Below are positions 8,827 through 19,613 of a stretch of DNA of 64,000 bases, piece after piece (the first letter of the stretch is position 1; each line of letters begins with the position of its first letter). The notes under the pieces are model-generated. The model saw only the letters and a list, made by a program, of their open reading frames with translations. It ran no database searches and was not told the DNA's origin. A program made the translations under genes and the position numbers. This DNA comes from Selenomonas ruminantium subsp. lactilytica TAM6421 (GTDB taxonomy: Bacteria > Bacillota > Negativicutes > Selenomonadales > Selenomonadaceae): positions 248,001-312,000 of the forward strand of contig NC_017068.1 of assembly GCF_000284095.1 (NCBI RefSeq). Reading direction: 5' to 3'.

Positions 8827-8830
8827 ATAA

Positions 8831-8866
8831 AAAGCATGGCATCGTCATGATGCCATGCTTTTTTAT
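8831..8866. terminator. Bidirectional terminator
   Basis: AAAGCATGGCATC pairs perfectly with GATGCCATGCTTT across GTCAT, followed by TTTTTA. It separates the cstA-uxaC operon from the converging regulator gene. Confidence 0.9.
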
Positions 8867-9192
8867 TATTTATCCGATAACAGGAGTTTCAGGGCAATTT
8901 GTTTTTCTGTGGGCAGTTTCTGCAGGAGTTTCAACAGCTGGGGATCGATGCCTTTTGTTTCCCCGTTGGTGTTTTTTTCCGCCTCCCCGTTGGCGGCCAG
9001 ATTATTGAGTTCCTCGATGCGGATATTGAGGGCCCCGCAGATCTTCAGCACGTTGTCCATGGCGGCGCCGCCGATGGAGCCGTTGAGGATGGAGAGCAGG
9101 GTGGTATAGGGCATGTTGATGATTTTGGCAAAGTCCTTCATGGCATAGCCATGGGATTTGATCAGGGCCTTGATATAGTCTTCTCTATTCAT
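8866..9192 (-). CDS. Small XRE-like HTH regulator
   Basis: A 108-residue protein with an N-terminal helix-turn-helix of the XRE/Cro type (KDFAKIINMPYTTLLSILNGSIGGAAMDNVLKICGALNI). A charged linker and a C-terminal helix (DPQLLKLLQKLPTEKQIALKLLL) follow. The start is ATG 9192, preceded by AAGGGA; an open extension to 9276 lacks a site. It is divergent from the glp operon, so it may regulate it or itself, but nothing in the sequence proves the target. Confidence 0.75.
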   Translation of the reverse strand: MNREDYIKALIKSHGYAMKDFAKIINMPYTTLLSILNGSIGGAAMDNVLKICGALNIRIEELNNLAANGEAEKNTNGETKGIDPQLLKLLQKLPTEKQIALKLLLSDK

Positions 9193-9594
9193 GTTCGGAA
9201 GTCCCTTCTTCGTGTCGCTAACTATGTAAAATATTATACAGGACGGGGCTGGAAAAGAAAAGGGGCATAGGAGCAAAATGATATAACGTATTTTTCGATA
9301 AGAATAACGACGAAAAACAATAAATAAAAATCATATTTCGTATTGACAACATGTAATTTTGTAGTAGTATGTTCTTGTAAACGAAATATAGTATTAAAAA
9401 CGAGCACAAAAACGAAATAATAATTTTGTGAGAAAATAACGAAGCGTCTCGCGAAATGAAATCCTGTGTTAACATGGTGTGTCTGCTCGTTGTACTTATG
9501 TACTTTTGCGATTGAAGATTATTTATTCCCTGAATTATCGTTAAATTTTTAATCATAATAATAAGTGTATTATTCCGGAGAGGATGAGCGTACG
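9193..9594. promoter_or_regulatory. AT-rich glp operon control region with paired operators
   Basis: A 400-bp non-coding stretch. A promoter candidate has TTGACA at 9343-9348 and TAGTAT at 9365-9370 (16-bp spacer). It is flanked by a perfect inverted pair, ATATTTCGT (9333-9341) and ACGAAATAT (9381-9389), with another ACGAAATA copy at 9412-9419. The arms bracket the whole promoter, as expected for a repressor or loop-forming regulator. This leaves a leader of about 220 bases before glpA with no clear terminator. Confidence 0.55.
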
Positions 9595-11205
9595 ATGGAA
9601 AAAGCAACGGTCGTTGTGATAGGCGGCGGGGCCACTGGTGTGGGTATCCTGCGGGATCTTTCCATGCGCGGTGTGAACACGCTGCTGGTGGAAAAATGCG
9701 ACCTGGTGAATGGCGCCAGTTCCCGCTATCATGGACTCCTGCACAGCGGTGGCCGCTATGCGGTAAAGGATCAGGAGGCAGCTAAGGAGTGCATCATCGA
9801 GAATCAGATCTTGCGCAAGATCGGCAAATCCTGTGTGGAGACGACCGGAGGTATGTTCGTCCGACTCAATATCGACGATCCTGCCTATGAGGAAGCCTGG
9901 GTGAAAGGCTGTGCGGAGAGTGGAATCGAAGCCACGCCCATTACCCGGGAAGAGGCCTTCCGGTTAGAGCCGCTGCTCTCGAAGAATGTGGAGTCGGCTT
10001 ATCTGGTGCCGGATGCTGCCATCGACGGTTTCCGCATGAGCTGGCAGAATGTGGAGTCCGCCAAACGCTATGGCGGCCGCAGCCTGACTTACCGCGAAGT
10101 CATCGGGATTGAACAGGCCAATGGCGAGCTCAAAGGTGTGAAAGTACGAAATACCATTACCGGTGAAGAAGAACTCATCGAGTGTGAGATCGCCATCAAC
10201 GCTGCCGGCGGCTGGGCCGGCAAGGTCGCCGCACTGGCTGGCCTGGAAGTCGGGGTACAGCCGGACAAGGGAACGCTCTTAGCCTTCAACCAGCGGCTGA
10301 CCAGCCATGTGGTGAACCGCCTGCATAAATCCTCCGATGGTGATATCTTCGTGCCCCATGGCTCTATCACGATCCTGGGAACCAGCTCCATGAGCATCCC
10401 GGATCCTGAGGACACCAGCACTTCCCGTGAGGAAGTAGAGAACCTGCTCTCCATCGGGGAGAAGACCTTCGAGCATCTGCGTGACTGCCGCATGCTCCGG
10501 GCTTTCGCCGGTTCCCGGCCGCTCTACATCCCCCCCGGAGGTGTCAAGGGGCGCGGCGCATCCCGCGGCTTTGCCATCGTGGATCACGAAGAGGACGGTC
10601 TCAAGGGCTTGTTCACCATCGTGGGCGGCAAGTTCACGACTTACCGCCTGATGGCCGAGAAGATGGCGGACAAGGTCTGTGCGAAACTGGGCAATACGGA
10701 ACGATGCCGTACGGCGGAGGAACCGCTGGTGCCGGAAGTCAGCGAGGAGGCCAAGAAGGCGGCCCGCAAGTATTTCCCGGCCTATGGCACGAATCTGGCG
10801 GCAACCCGTTTGGGACCGGAGCGCTTTGAGCGCGTGGTCAAGCGGCTGGAAGCCGAGCCGGAGAAGCGGGAACTGGTCTGCGAGTGCGAAAACGTCACCC
10901 TGGCCGAATTTGAAGAGATTGCGCAGGAGGATTCCTGCTATCAGATCAACGATATCCGCCGCCGTACCCGCGTGGGTATGGGCACCTGCCAGGGCAATTT
11001 CTGTGCCCTGCGCTCGGCTGGCCTGTTTGCGCAATATGGCAAGCAGAAAAGAGCGGCAGAAACACTTACCCGCATGAAGGAATTCCTGCAGGGCCGCTGG
11101 AAGGGCATCCGTCCGGTGCTCGTGGGCAGGACTCTGCGGGAAACGGAAATGACACGGGCTCTATATGAGTTGTCCTTTCATGTGAATGGAGGCAAAACGG
11201 AATGA
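9595..11205 (+). CDS. glpA: Anaerobic glycerol-3-phosphate dehydrogenase, subunit A
   Basis: A 536-residue FAD flavoprotein that oxidises sn-glycerol 3-phosphate to dihydroxyacetone phosphate. An N-terminal FAD fold (VVVIGGGATGVGILRDL, then EKCDLVNGASSRYHGLLHSGGRYAV) leads into a DAO-type catalytic domain. A C-terminal BFD-like Fe-S region follows with CECENVTLAEFEE and RTRVGMGTCQGNFC. ATG 9595 is chosen; GGAGAGGATGA lies 5' and the frame open from 9565 has no better site. It overlaps glpB by 4 bases. In known GlpABC complexes electrons pass through B and C to menaquinone. Confidence 0.95.
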   Translation: MEKATVVVIGGGATGVGILRDLSMRGVNTLLVEKCDLVNGASSRYHGLLHSGGRYAVKDQEAAKECIIENQILRKIGKSCVETTGGMFVRLNIDDPAYEEAWVKGCAESGIEATPITREEAFRLEPLLSKNVESAYLVPDAAIDGFRMSWQNVESAKRYGGRSLTYREVIGIEQANGELKGVKVRNTITGEEELIECEIAINAAGGWAGKVAALAGLEVGVQPDKGTLLAFNQRLTSHVVNRLHKSSDGDIFVPHGSITILGTSSMSIPDPEDTSTSREEVENLLSIGEKTFEHLRDCRMLRAFAGSRPLYIPPGGVKGRGASRGFAIVDHEEDGLKGLFTIVGGKFTTYRLMAEKMADKVCAKLGNTERCRTAEEPLVPEVSEEAKKAARKYFPAYGTNLAATRLGPERFERVVKRLEAEPEKRELVCECENVTLAEFEEIAQEDSCYQINDIRRRTRVGMGTCQGNFCALRSAGLFAQYGKQKRAAETLTRMKEFLQGRWKGIRPVLVGRTLRETEMTRALYELSFHVNGGKTE

Positions 11206-12446
11206 AACATGCGGATACCCTGGTAATTGGCAGCGGCTTTGCCGGCCTTATGGCGGCTCTGGTCAGTGCCAATCAGCGAAAAAAAGTAACCCTGCTCACC
11301 TGTGGTTCGGGTTCCCTTTCCTTGAATAGCGGTGTCATTGACGTATTGGGCTATGACGAACAACACAACTATGTGGAGTGCCCGCGGCAGGCTTTGGCAA
11401 ATCTGCCGGCGGAACATCCTTACAGCAAGATCGGTCTGGAAACGGTGGAAAAAGCCGTGAACTACTTCCTGGACTTCACGAAGGATTACGGTTTTCCCTA
11501 CAGAGGTTCTTTAGACCATCAGCTGCATGTGCCCACGGCGGTGGGCACCATGAAGCCCACCTGCCTGGCTCCCCACTGTCTGGACGGCACGAGCCTCCAC
11601 GGGGAGGAACATATCGTAATCGTAGGCATCAAGGGGCTCAAGGATTTCTATGGCAATATCCTGCAGGACAATCTGCAGCAGTCCCTTAAGGGACAGACAA
11701 AGTTCCCCATCGTGGAAGTGAATACGCCGCTGCTGGGCGGCCGCGATATTACGACTATCGATGTGGCCCGCTGGCTGGATACTCAGGCGGGGCGTGATTC
11801 CCTGGTGGAACAGCTGAAGCCCTACGTTCAGGCCGACAGCACGGTGTTCCTGCTGCCACAGGTCCTGGGCACTAAGGGACAGGCTTGTGCGGCTTACCTC
11901 CATGAAAAGCTGGGGGCAGAGGTCCTCGAAACCACCTGCCTGCCGCCTTCCGTCAATGGCTTGCGGCTGCAGGCCATGCTGAAACGGGCTTTGCGGGATA
12001 TGGGCGTGGAAATCGTGGAAGATACCAAGGTCCTGCGGGCGGTTACCGATGGCAAGAAGTGCACCGGCGTGGTGGCCAGGGCCTCTGTGCGGGAAAAGAC
12101 CTACTATGCGGACAAGTTCATTCTCGCCACCGGCGGCCTCTACAGCGGCGGCATCACGGTGCGGGAGTTTGAACAGCCCCGGGAAATGATCTTCGACCTG
12201 CCGGTCTATATCGAGTCCGGCGAGGAAAACTGGAGCAATGAGCAGCTCTTCTCGGACAAGCCCCAGGGCTTTGCCAAGACCGGCGTGCGCACGGATAATG
12301 ACCTGCGGCCGGTGGATGAGAAAAATCAGCTGGTTTATGAAAATGTATACGTCATAGGCAGCAACCTGGGCGGTTATGATTTCTGCTTTGAACATTCCGG
12401 CAACGGTGTGGCATTGGCTTCGGCTTACAAAGCCGCATTGATGTGA
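11202..12446 (+). CDS. glpB: Anaerobic glycerol-3-phosphate dehydrogenase, subunit B
   Basis: A 414-residue flavoprotein subunit. The N-terminus DTLVIGSGFAGLMAALVSA is a dinucleotide-binding fold, and a C-terminal FILATGGLYSGGITV plus VYVIGSNLGGYDFCFEHSGNG complete the FAD-binding pattern. Family members link the catalytic A subunit to the membrane-associated C subunit. Its ATG overlaps the glpA stop (ATGA), indicating translational coupling. Length is normal. Confidence 0.93.
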   Translation: MKHADTLVIGSGFAGLMAALVSANQRKKVTLLTCGSGSLSLNSGVIDVLGYDEQHNYVECPRQALANLPAEHPYSKIGLETVEKAVNYFLDFTKDYGFPYRGSLDHQLHVPTAVGTMKPTCLAPHCLDGTSLHGEEHIVIVGIKGLKDFYGNILQDNLQQSLKGQTKFPIVEVNTPLLGGRDITTIDVARWLDTQAGRDSLVEQLKPYVQADSTVFLLPQVLGTKGQACAAYLHEKLGAEVLETTCLPPSVNGLRLQAMLKRALRDMGVEIVEDTKVLRAVTDGKKCTGVVARASVREKTYYADKFILATGGLYSGGITVREFEQPREMIFDLPVYIESGEENWSNEQLFSDKPQGFAKTGVRTDNDLRPVDEKNQLVYENVYVIGSNLGGYDFCFEHSGNGVALASAYKAALM

Positions 12447-12465
12447 GGAAGGAGAGACTTTGGCG

Positions 12466-13698
12466 ATGAGTGATATCAGTAAGAAAATTGAAGAAATGGA
12501 AACGGCACTAGCGACTGCCGACCATTGCCTGTCCTGTACTTCCTGCATGTCCAGCTGCCCCGTGATGGAGGCGGAAAAGAGCTATCGGGGACCGAAGCTG
12601 GTGGGCCCGGCCCATAGCCGCATGCATTTTTCCCAGGAGGATTTTGAAGACAGCCTGGATTTCTGCTCCAACTGCAAGAGCTGTGACCGGGCCTGCCCCT
12701 CGGGGGTGGCGGTGTCCACGCTGAATATGCTGCAGCGGGCCAAGTATTACGAAACCCATGAGCATTCCCAGCGGGACGACATGCTGGCCCATGGGGAGCG
12801 CATGGCCAAAATGGTGCGCATGCTGCCCTTGGGGGCAACCTTTGCCAACCTGGGCATGAAGATCGGCAAGTCTTTGGGGATGTTCGCTGCCATGGGGATG
12901 GCAGGAGAACGCAATATGCCGGCATATGCCTCCGAGAGCTTTATGCAGCTGTTCAAGGGAATCAAACAGCCTTCCAGCCAGAAGAAGGTGGTGTTCTTCC
13001 CGGGCTGCTTCATCAATCAGAATGAGCCGCAGGTTGGCGTGGCCTTCGTCAAGGTCATGAACGCCAACGGCTATGAAGTTCTCGTGGATGAGAAGTTCAA
13101 CTGCTGCGGTTCGCCTATGGTGGTGACGGGGTATCTCACTGAGGCCCATGAACATGCCGATAACAATGTGAGCCGCATTCTGGCATGGAAGCAACAGGGC
13201 ATTCCCGTAATCGCCTGCTGCACGTCCTGCTCCCTGATGCTCAAGCAGGAATATCATGAGCTCTTCAACGAAGAGAAGATGCACGAGGCCGGTGAGAATG
13301 TCTATGATGCCTTTGAATTCCTGGAGATACTCGCCGATAAAGGTGAGCTCAATACCAGCTTCGGGCAGGTAGGGGAAAAGCTGATGTATCACGTTCCCTG
13401 TCACCTCAAGAGTCAGGGCTTCGGTGTTCCGGCAGCCAGGATTCTGGCCCAGGTTCCCGGTGTCACCGTGGAACAGGCCGATGCGGGCTGCTGTGGCATG
13501 AGCGGCAACTACGGCTTCAAGGGGGATAAATACGAGATCTCCATGAAGATTGGCGAGAAGCTCTTTAATCGTATCAAGGAATCACAGAGTGACGAAGTCA
13601 TCTGCGACTGCGGCACCTGCCGTTTACAGATCCAACATGGGACGCAGGCCAAGACCTGCCATCCCGTTGAGATATTAGCTAAGGCTTATGGTAAATAG
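12466..13698 (+). CDS. glpC: Anaerobic glycerol-3-phosphate dehydrogenase, subunit C
   Basis: A 410-residue electron-transfer subunit. Two [4Fe-4S] motifs lie near the N-terminus (CLSCTSCMSSCP and CSNCKSCDRACP). Two cysteine-rich CCG domains follow (FFPGCFINQNEP...NCCGSP and CHLKSQGF...GCCGMSGNYGFKG), as in heterodisulfide-reductase-like subunits. It anchors GlpAB to the membrane and passes electrons to the quinone pool. ATG 12466 fits the AAGGAGAG site at 12449-12456 better than TTG 12460. Confidence 0.94.
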   Translation: MSDISKKIEEMETALATADHCLSCTSCMSSCPVMEAEKSYRGPKLVGPAHSRMHFSQEDFEDSLDFCSNCKSCDRACPSGVAVSTLNMLQRAKYYETHEHSQRDDMLAHGERMAKMVRMLPLGATFANLGMKIGKSLGMFAAMGMAGERNMPAYASESFMQLFKGIKQPSSQKKVVFFPGCFINQNEPQVGVAFVKVMNANGYEVLVDEKFNCCGSPMVVTGYLTEAHEHADNNVSRILAWKQQGIPVIACCTSCSLMLKQEYHELFNEEKMHEAGENVYDAFEFLEILADKGELNTSFGQVGEKLMYHVPCHLKSQGFGVPAARILAQVPGVTVEQADAGCCGMSGNYGFKGDKYEISMKIGEKLFNRIKESQSDEVICDCGTCRLQIQHGTQAKTCHPVEILAKAYGK

Positions 13699-13713
13699 GA
13701 GGGAGGATTTTCA

Positions 13714-14022
13714 ATGATTCGGAGAATTGTATTGATCTGTTCTGCTGGTGTGTCCACCAATATGCTGGTGCGCCGCATGGAGCACGAGGCAGCAAGGCTG
13801 GGGTATCCCTGCTCGGTGACATTCTATCCCATTCAGGAAGTCAAGGAGGCTTCCCAGTTTGCGGATGTCATGCTGCTGGCGCCTCAGTCCGCATTTGAAC
13901 TGGCGGAGCTGCAGGTCAAGTATCCTAACGTCAAGTCAGCGGTTATTCCCAAGGATCTCTATGCCGGCATTGATGCGGTCAAGATCCTGGATCTGGCCCA
14001 GAAGATTGTCGGAGACTATTGA
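13714..14022 (+). CDS. Orphan PTS lactose/cellobiose-type IIB protein
   Basis: A 102-residue protein with the IIB phospho-cysteine loop right at the N-terminus (IVLICSAGVSTNMLVRRME) and a C-terminal half like lactose/cellobiose IIB domains (ADVMLLAPQSAFELAELQVKYP). In the PTS such domains carry phosphate from IIA to the sugar. No IIA or IIC is near, and the gene sits inside the glycerol operon between glpC and glpK, 16 bp after glpC. A regulatory role by phosphorylation state is possible but is inference. GGAGGG precedes the ATG. Confidence 0.85.
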   Translation: MIRRIVLICSAGVSTNMLVRRMEHEAARLGYPCSVTFYPIQEVKEASQFADVMLLAPQSAFELAELQVKYPNVKSAVIPKDLYAGIDAVKILDLAQKIVGDY

Positions 14023-14082
14023 AGGTTATCATGGATTTTCTTAATCTTAATCAGAGTCTTGATTGACTCCACAAGAAAGTAG

Positions 14083-15597
<1,515 letters not shown>

Positions 15598-15630
15598 TAC
15601 TATAATTCATTATAAGAAAGAGGGATTATC

Positions 15631-16368
15631 ATGGTAACAGGTACGGAAAACTTGTTGGGTGAGTTCATGGGCACAATGGTGCTGCTGGTTTTTGGTTGCG
15701 GCGTTTGTGCGAACATGACACTGACCAAATCCAAAGGCCAGGGCGGCGGGTGGATCTGCGTAGCCTTCGGCTGGGCATTTGCCGTTACGCTGGGGGTATT
15801 CACCGCGACGACGCTTGGTGCGCCGCAGGGTGACCTGAACCCCGCTGTTACGCTGGCCAAGATGATGGCTGGCATCTATACTTTCAACCAGTTCCTGATG
15901 ACTTCCATCGTGCAGCTGCTCGGTGGTATCGTTGGTGCTGCTATCGTATGGCTGGCTTATCTGCCCCATTGGGCTGAAACGGAAGATCCGGCAGCCAAGC
16001 TCGGTGTTTTCGCTACCGGCCCGGCTATCCGCAATCCGGCAGCCAACTTCATCTGCGAAACGATTGCTACCTTCTTCCTGATGTTCGTCATCTGGATGAT
16101 CTTCTCCAAACCGGTTGGTGCTCTTGTTCCGGGCTATGGCCCCTACATCGTTGGTATCCTGATCCTAGCGCTTGGCCTTTCCCTGGGCGGCCCCACGGGT
16201 TATGCCATGAACCCCGCCCGTGACCTTGGCCCGCGCATTGCTCATGCCATCCTGCCGATCGCCGGCAAAGGCAGCTCCGACTGGGGCTATGCCTGGATCC
16301 CCGTAGTGGCTCCGCTCTGCGGCGGCCTCATCGCCTATCTGGTAGCTTCCAGTTGTGGCGTGCTCTAA
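15631..16368 (+). CDS. glpF: Glycerol uptake facilitator (aquaglyceroporin)
   Basis: A 245-residue MIP-family channel with six hydrophobic segments. The two pore motifs are intact: NPAVTLAKM in the first half and NPARDLGPR in the second. It admits glycerol by diffusion, and glpK immediately upstream traps it as phosphate. The first helix ends with GCGVCANMTL. AAGAGGG precedes the ATG. It is the last gene of the six-gene glp operon and is followed by a strong terminator. Confidence 0.95.
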   Translation: MVTGTENLLGEFMGTMVLLVFGCGVCANMTLTKSKGQGGGWICVAFGWAFAVTLGVFTATTLGAPQGDLNPAVTLAKMMAGIYTFNQFLMTSIVQLLGGIVGAAIVWLAYLPHWAETEDPAAKLGVFATGPAIRNPAANFICETIATFFLMFVIWMIFSKPVGALVPGYGPYIVGILILALGLSLGGPTGYAMNPARDLGPRIAHAILPIAGKGSSDWGYAWIPVVAPLCGGLIAYLVASSCGVL

Positions 16369-16415
16369 GAAAATTCTCCTAAGTTCATTTTTCCCCTAAA
16401 GATTCCATAACAGAC

Positions 16416-16454
16416 AAGGCGCTGTGTCATGAAAAACATGAACACAGCGCCTTT
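16416..16454 (+). terminator. Terminator of the glp operon
   Basis: AAGGCGCTGTGT and ACACAGCGCCTT form a 12-bp stem, extended by CATG/CATG within the loop, followed by TTTT. Confidence 0.85.
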
Positions 16455-16646
16455 TGCTTATAGAAAGTTGTATTTATAATCACAGTAACTATTATAAACA
16501 CAAGAACATTGAGGAAAACTTAAGGCAATAAAACTATAAACACAAGCATAGATATTATAAATACATTTACATTAGAAATAAAGCAGAATAAAATAATAGA
16601 TAGTAATTACAAATCAGCTTAAAGTACAGAAAGGTGTGGTTCAAGC

Positions 16647-17672
16647 ATGGGGTGGAAAAGTAAGCTGAGTTTATTGCTGCTTGTGGGGCTTATTTGTTTT
16701 CTGATTATTCCGGCTGGTAATACCATTGGGAATGGTAAGCGGATTGTTAGGATTGCTCATTCGCAGTCAGAGAAACATCCGGAGCATATCGGCTTGTTGG
16801 CCTTCAAGAAGCACGTGGAGGAAAAGCTGGGCGATAAGTTTGAAGTGCAGATTTTTCCCAATGAGCTGCTAGGGGGACAGAAAAAAGCCATTGAGCTGAC
16901 GCAGACCGGTGCGATTGATTTCATCGTAGTGGGCTGTCCAAATGTGGAAACCATTGCCAGTGTCTATGAAGTGTTCAGTATGCCCTATCTGTTTGCCTCG
17001 CAAAAAGCTTATTTTGATACGATGCGGGATGAGGCGTATATGAAGAAGATATATACATCCACGGATGAGGCTGGTTTTCGCGTGATGACCTGGTATAATG
17101 CAGGCATTCGCAGTTTCTATGCGAAGGAGAAAATCGAAAAGCCTGAGGATATGCAGGGCATGAAACTGCGCGTGCAGCAGTCTCCGGCCAGCATTGCGAT
17201 GGTCAATGCCTTCGGCGCGGCAGCAACCCCGATGTCCTTTGGTGAAGTTTACACCGCAATCCAGCAGGGGGTTATCGATGGGGCTGAGAACAACGAACTG
17301 GCCATCACCAATAATAAACATGGCGAGGTCGCGAAGTATTACAGCTATACGAATCATCAGATGATACCGGATGTGCTTATGGCTAATCTGCGTTTTCTGC
17401 AGTCGTTGAGTCCGGAAGAACAGGAGGTATTTGCCGAGGCAGCCAGATTGTCTACGGATGTGGAATTGGAAGCCTGGGATAAAGAGGTGGAGAACGCCAA
17501 AAAGATAGCGCAGGAGGAAATGGGCGTGACCTTTGTCAATGTGGATATGACACCGTTCCGCGCGCAGGTCCTGGAACTGCATAAGGAGATGCTGGCTAAG
17601 AATCCGAATATCCGAGACATTTACGAGCATATTCAAACAATCAATGCAAGGGATACGGGGGCGAAAGAATGA
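16647..17672 (+). CDS. dctP: TRAP transporter substrate-binding protein, DctP family
   Basis: A 341-residue secreted binding protein. An N-terminal hydrophobic signal (LSLLLLVGLICFLIIPAG) exports it. The mature part has the DctP pattern: RIAHSQSEKHPEHIGLLAFKKHVEEK, LPYLFAS-like PYLFASQKAYFDTM, and the ligand-arginine segment GMKLRVQQSPASIAMVNAFGA. It captures an organic acid or sugar acid outside the membrane for DctQM. The substrate is not predictable from the residues seen. AAAGGTG precedes the ATG. The 278-bp spacer upstream is AT-rich with two ATAAACACAA repeats (16493-16503 and 16535-16545) and no clear promoter. Its stop overlaps dctQ. Confidence 0.9.
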   Translation: MGWKSKLSLLLLVGLICFLIIPAGNTIGNGKRIVRIAHSQSEKHPEHIGLLAFKKHVEEKLGDKFEVQIFPNELLGGQKKAIELTQTGAIDFIVVGCPNVETIASVYEVFSMPYLFASQKAYFDTMRDEAYMKKIYTSTDEAGFRVMTWYNAGIRSFYAKEKIEKPEDMQGMKLRVQQSPASIAMVNAFGAAATPMSFGEVYTAIQQGVIDGAENNELAITNNKHGEVAKYYSYTNHQMIPDVLMANLRFLQSLSPEEQEVFAEAARLSTDVELEAWDKEVENAKKIAQEEMGVTFVNVDMTPFRAQVLELHKEMLAKNPNIRDIYEHIQTINARDTGAKE

Positions 17673-18160
17673 ATGGCATAAAGAAGATACGCAGTGTGTT
17701 GGATAAGAGCTTGTCCGTGATATGCAGTGCTATGTTTGCGGCGATTGTCTGTATTGGGACTTATCAGATCGTTACCCGTTATCTGTTCAATAGTCCGAGT
17801 ACGGTATCGGAAGAACTGCTGACTTATACGTTTGCTTGGATGGCTTTGCTGGTATCGGCGCTGGTCTTTGGCAAGCGGGAACATTTGCGGGTTTCGGTAT
17901 TTGCAGACCGTCTCCAGGGACAGGAGCGGAAATGGCTGGAAATATGCATTGAAATCATGGTCGTGGCCGTAGCGCTGGTGGTATTGCTCTATGGCGGGTT
18001 GACTATCATGGAACTCACGATGTCGCAGAAAACAGCATCGCTGGGCATACCCATGGGAGCTGTTTATGCCGTTGTACCCCTGACAGGGATGTTGATCAGT
18101 ATTTATGGTGTTTGCAATATCATGGACCTATGGAAAGAGAATATGCAGGGCAGCAGATAA
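17669..18160 (+). CDS. dctQ: TRAP transporter small membrane subunit, DctQ family
   Basis: A 163-residue protein with four hydrophobic helices. The family motif region QIVTRYLFNSPSTVSEELLTYTFAWMALLVSALVFGKREHLRV is present. It forms the membrane permease with DctM. The ATG at 17669 overlaps the dctP stop, indicating coupling. Confidence 0.92.
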   Translation: MNGIKKIRSVLDKSLSVICSAMFAAIVCIGTYQIVTRYLFNSPSTVSEELLTYTFAWMALLVSALVFGKREHLRVSVFADRLQGQERKWLEICIEIMVVAVALVVLLYGGLTIMELTMSQKTASLGIPMGAVYAVVPLTGMLISIYGVCNIMDLWKENMQGSR

Positions 18161-18185
18161 TCTTGTGCAGAAATGAGGCGTATGT

Positions 18186-19496
18186 ATGAGTGTGGCAATT
18201 CTTTCCGGGATCATTATTCTGTTGGCATTGGTGGTGCTGCTGGTAGTGGGGATGCCAATTGCGATGGCACTGGCCATCGCATCCATTCTAGCCATCCTGC
18301 CGGTCTTGAACTTTGATGCAGCGGTACTGACCGGAGCACAGCGGATATTTTCCGGGATTTCGATTTTTTCCTTGCTCGCCATTCCGTTCTTCATCCTGGC
18401 GGGCAATATCATGAACCGGGGCGGCATCGCGGTTCGCTTGATCAATCTGGCCAAACTGTTTACGGGGCAGACGCCGGGAGCGCTGGCTCAGACCAATGTG
18501 GTGGCGAATATGATGTTCGGTTCCATATCCGGTTCGGGAACGGCGGCGGCTTCGGCTATGGGTTCGATGATTGCCCCGATTGAGAAGGATGAGGGCTATG
18601 AACCGAGTTTTTCGGCAGCGACCAACATCTCGTCGGCGCCTTCGGGGCTGTTGATTCCACCCAGCAATGTGATGATTACCTATTCGCTGGTCAGCGGTGG
18701 TACTTCAGTGGCGGCTCTTTTCATGGCTGGGTATATCCCAGGGCTGCTCTGGGGATTGGCCTGCATGAGTGTGGCCTATATCCTGGCTCGTCAACACGGC
18801 TATCGGGCCGAGCATGTGTTTGCCTCCAAGGAAGCATGGAAAGTGATGGCCGATGCAATTCCCTGCCTGTTGTTATTGGTGGTGGTTATTGGCGGCATCA
18901 TTTCTGGTGTCTTTACGGCCACCGAAGGTTCCGTAGTGGCTGTGGTGTATAGCCTGCTCCTGTCCATGTTCTGCTATCATTCTATCAGTTTACAGGATCT
19001 ACCCCGCATCTTTGAGGAAAGTGCGGAGATGACCGGTATTATCATCTTTTTGATTGGTACTTCCAGCATCATGTCCTGGGTAATGGCCTTCACGAATATT
19101 CCTGAGGCTGTTTCGGCAGGATTGCTGGGACTGACCGACAGCCGTATCCTGATCCTGCTTTTCATTAACATCATCCTGCTGGTGGTAGGAACCTTTATGG
19201 ATATGACACCGGCTTGCCTGATCTTTACCCCGATTTTCCTGCCGGTGTGCATGGCGCTGGGAATCAACCCCATTCATTTCGGCATTTTCATGATTTTCAA
19301 TCTGTGCATCGGTACCATTACTCCGCCGGTGGGCACGACACTGTTTGTCGGTGTGAAGGTTGGCGGCGTGGAACTGGAGTCCGTTGTCCGGTGGCTGCTG
19401 CCCTTCTTTGCCGCCTTGGTTATCGCGCTTCTGCTGGTAACCTATATTCCGGAACTGTCACTCTGGTTGCCGGGGCTGATGGGATATGTGAAGTAA
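18186..19496 (+). CDS. dctM: TRAP transporter large permease, DctM family
   Basis: A 436-residue polytopic protein of about 12 helices that drives sodium-coupled uptake. AIPFFILAGNIMNRGGIAVRLINLAK, MFGSISGSGTAAASAMGSMIAP and TPPVGTTLFVGVKVGG are DctM landmarks. It completes the DctPQM set. It is 25 bp from dctQ and is followed by a strong terminator. No catabolic gene sits in the cluster to reveal the substrate. Confidence 0.93.
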   Translation: MSVAILSGIIILLALVVLLVVGMPIAMALAIASILAILPVLNFDAAVLTGAQRIFSGISIFSLLAIPFFILAGNIMNRGGIAVRLINLAKLFTGQTPGALAQTNVVANMMFGSISGSGTAAASAMGSMIAPIEKDEGYEPSFSAATNISSAPSGLLIPPSNVMITYSLVSGGTSVAALFMAGYIPGLLWGLACMSVAYILARQHGYRAEHVFASKEAWKVMADAIPCLLLLVVVIGGIISGVFTATEGSVVAVVYSLLLSMFCYHSISLQDLPRIFEESAEMTGIIIFLIGTSSIMSWVMAFTNIPEAVSAGLLGLTDSRILILLFINIILLVVGTFMDMTPACLIFTPIFLPVCMALGINPIHFGIFMIFNLCIGTITPPVGTTLFVGVKVGGVELESVVRWLLPFFAALVIALLLVTYIPELSLWLPGLMGYVK

Positions 19497-19553
19497 ACAA
19501 ATGTAATCGGTGGTTGAAAACGGGATTGTCCCTTCAATAATATCCATACATAG

Positions 19554-19600
19554 AAAAGTGCCTGCGAGAAAACGTTGTTTGTTTTCTTGCAGGCACTTTT
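19554..19600. terminator. Bidirectional terminator after dctM
   Basis: AAAAGTGCCTGC...GCAGGCACTTTT forms a long stem that extends with AGAAAAC/GTTTTCT. It serves dctM and the converging membrane-protein gene. Confidence 0.9.
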
Positions 19601-19613
19601 ATTGACCACAATA

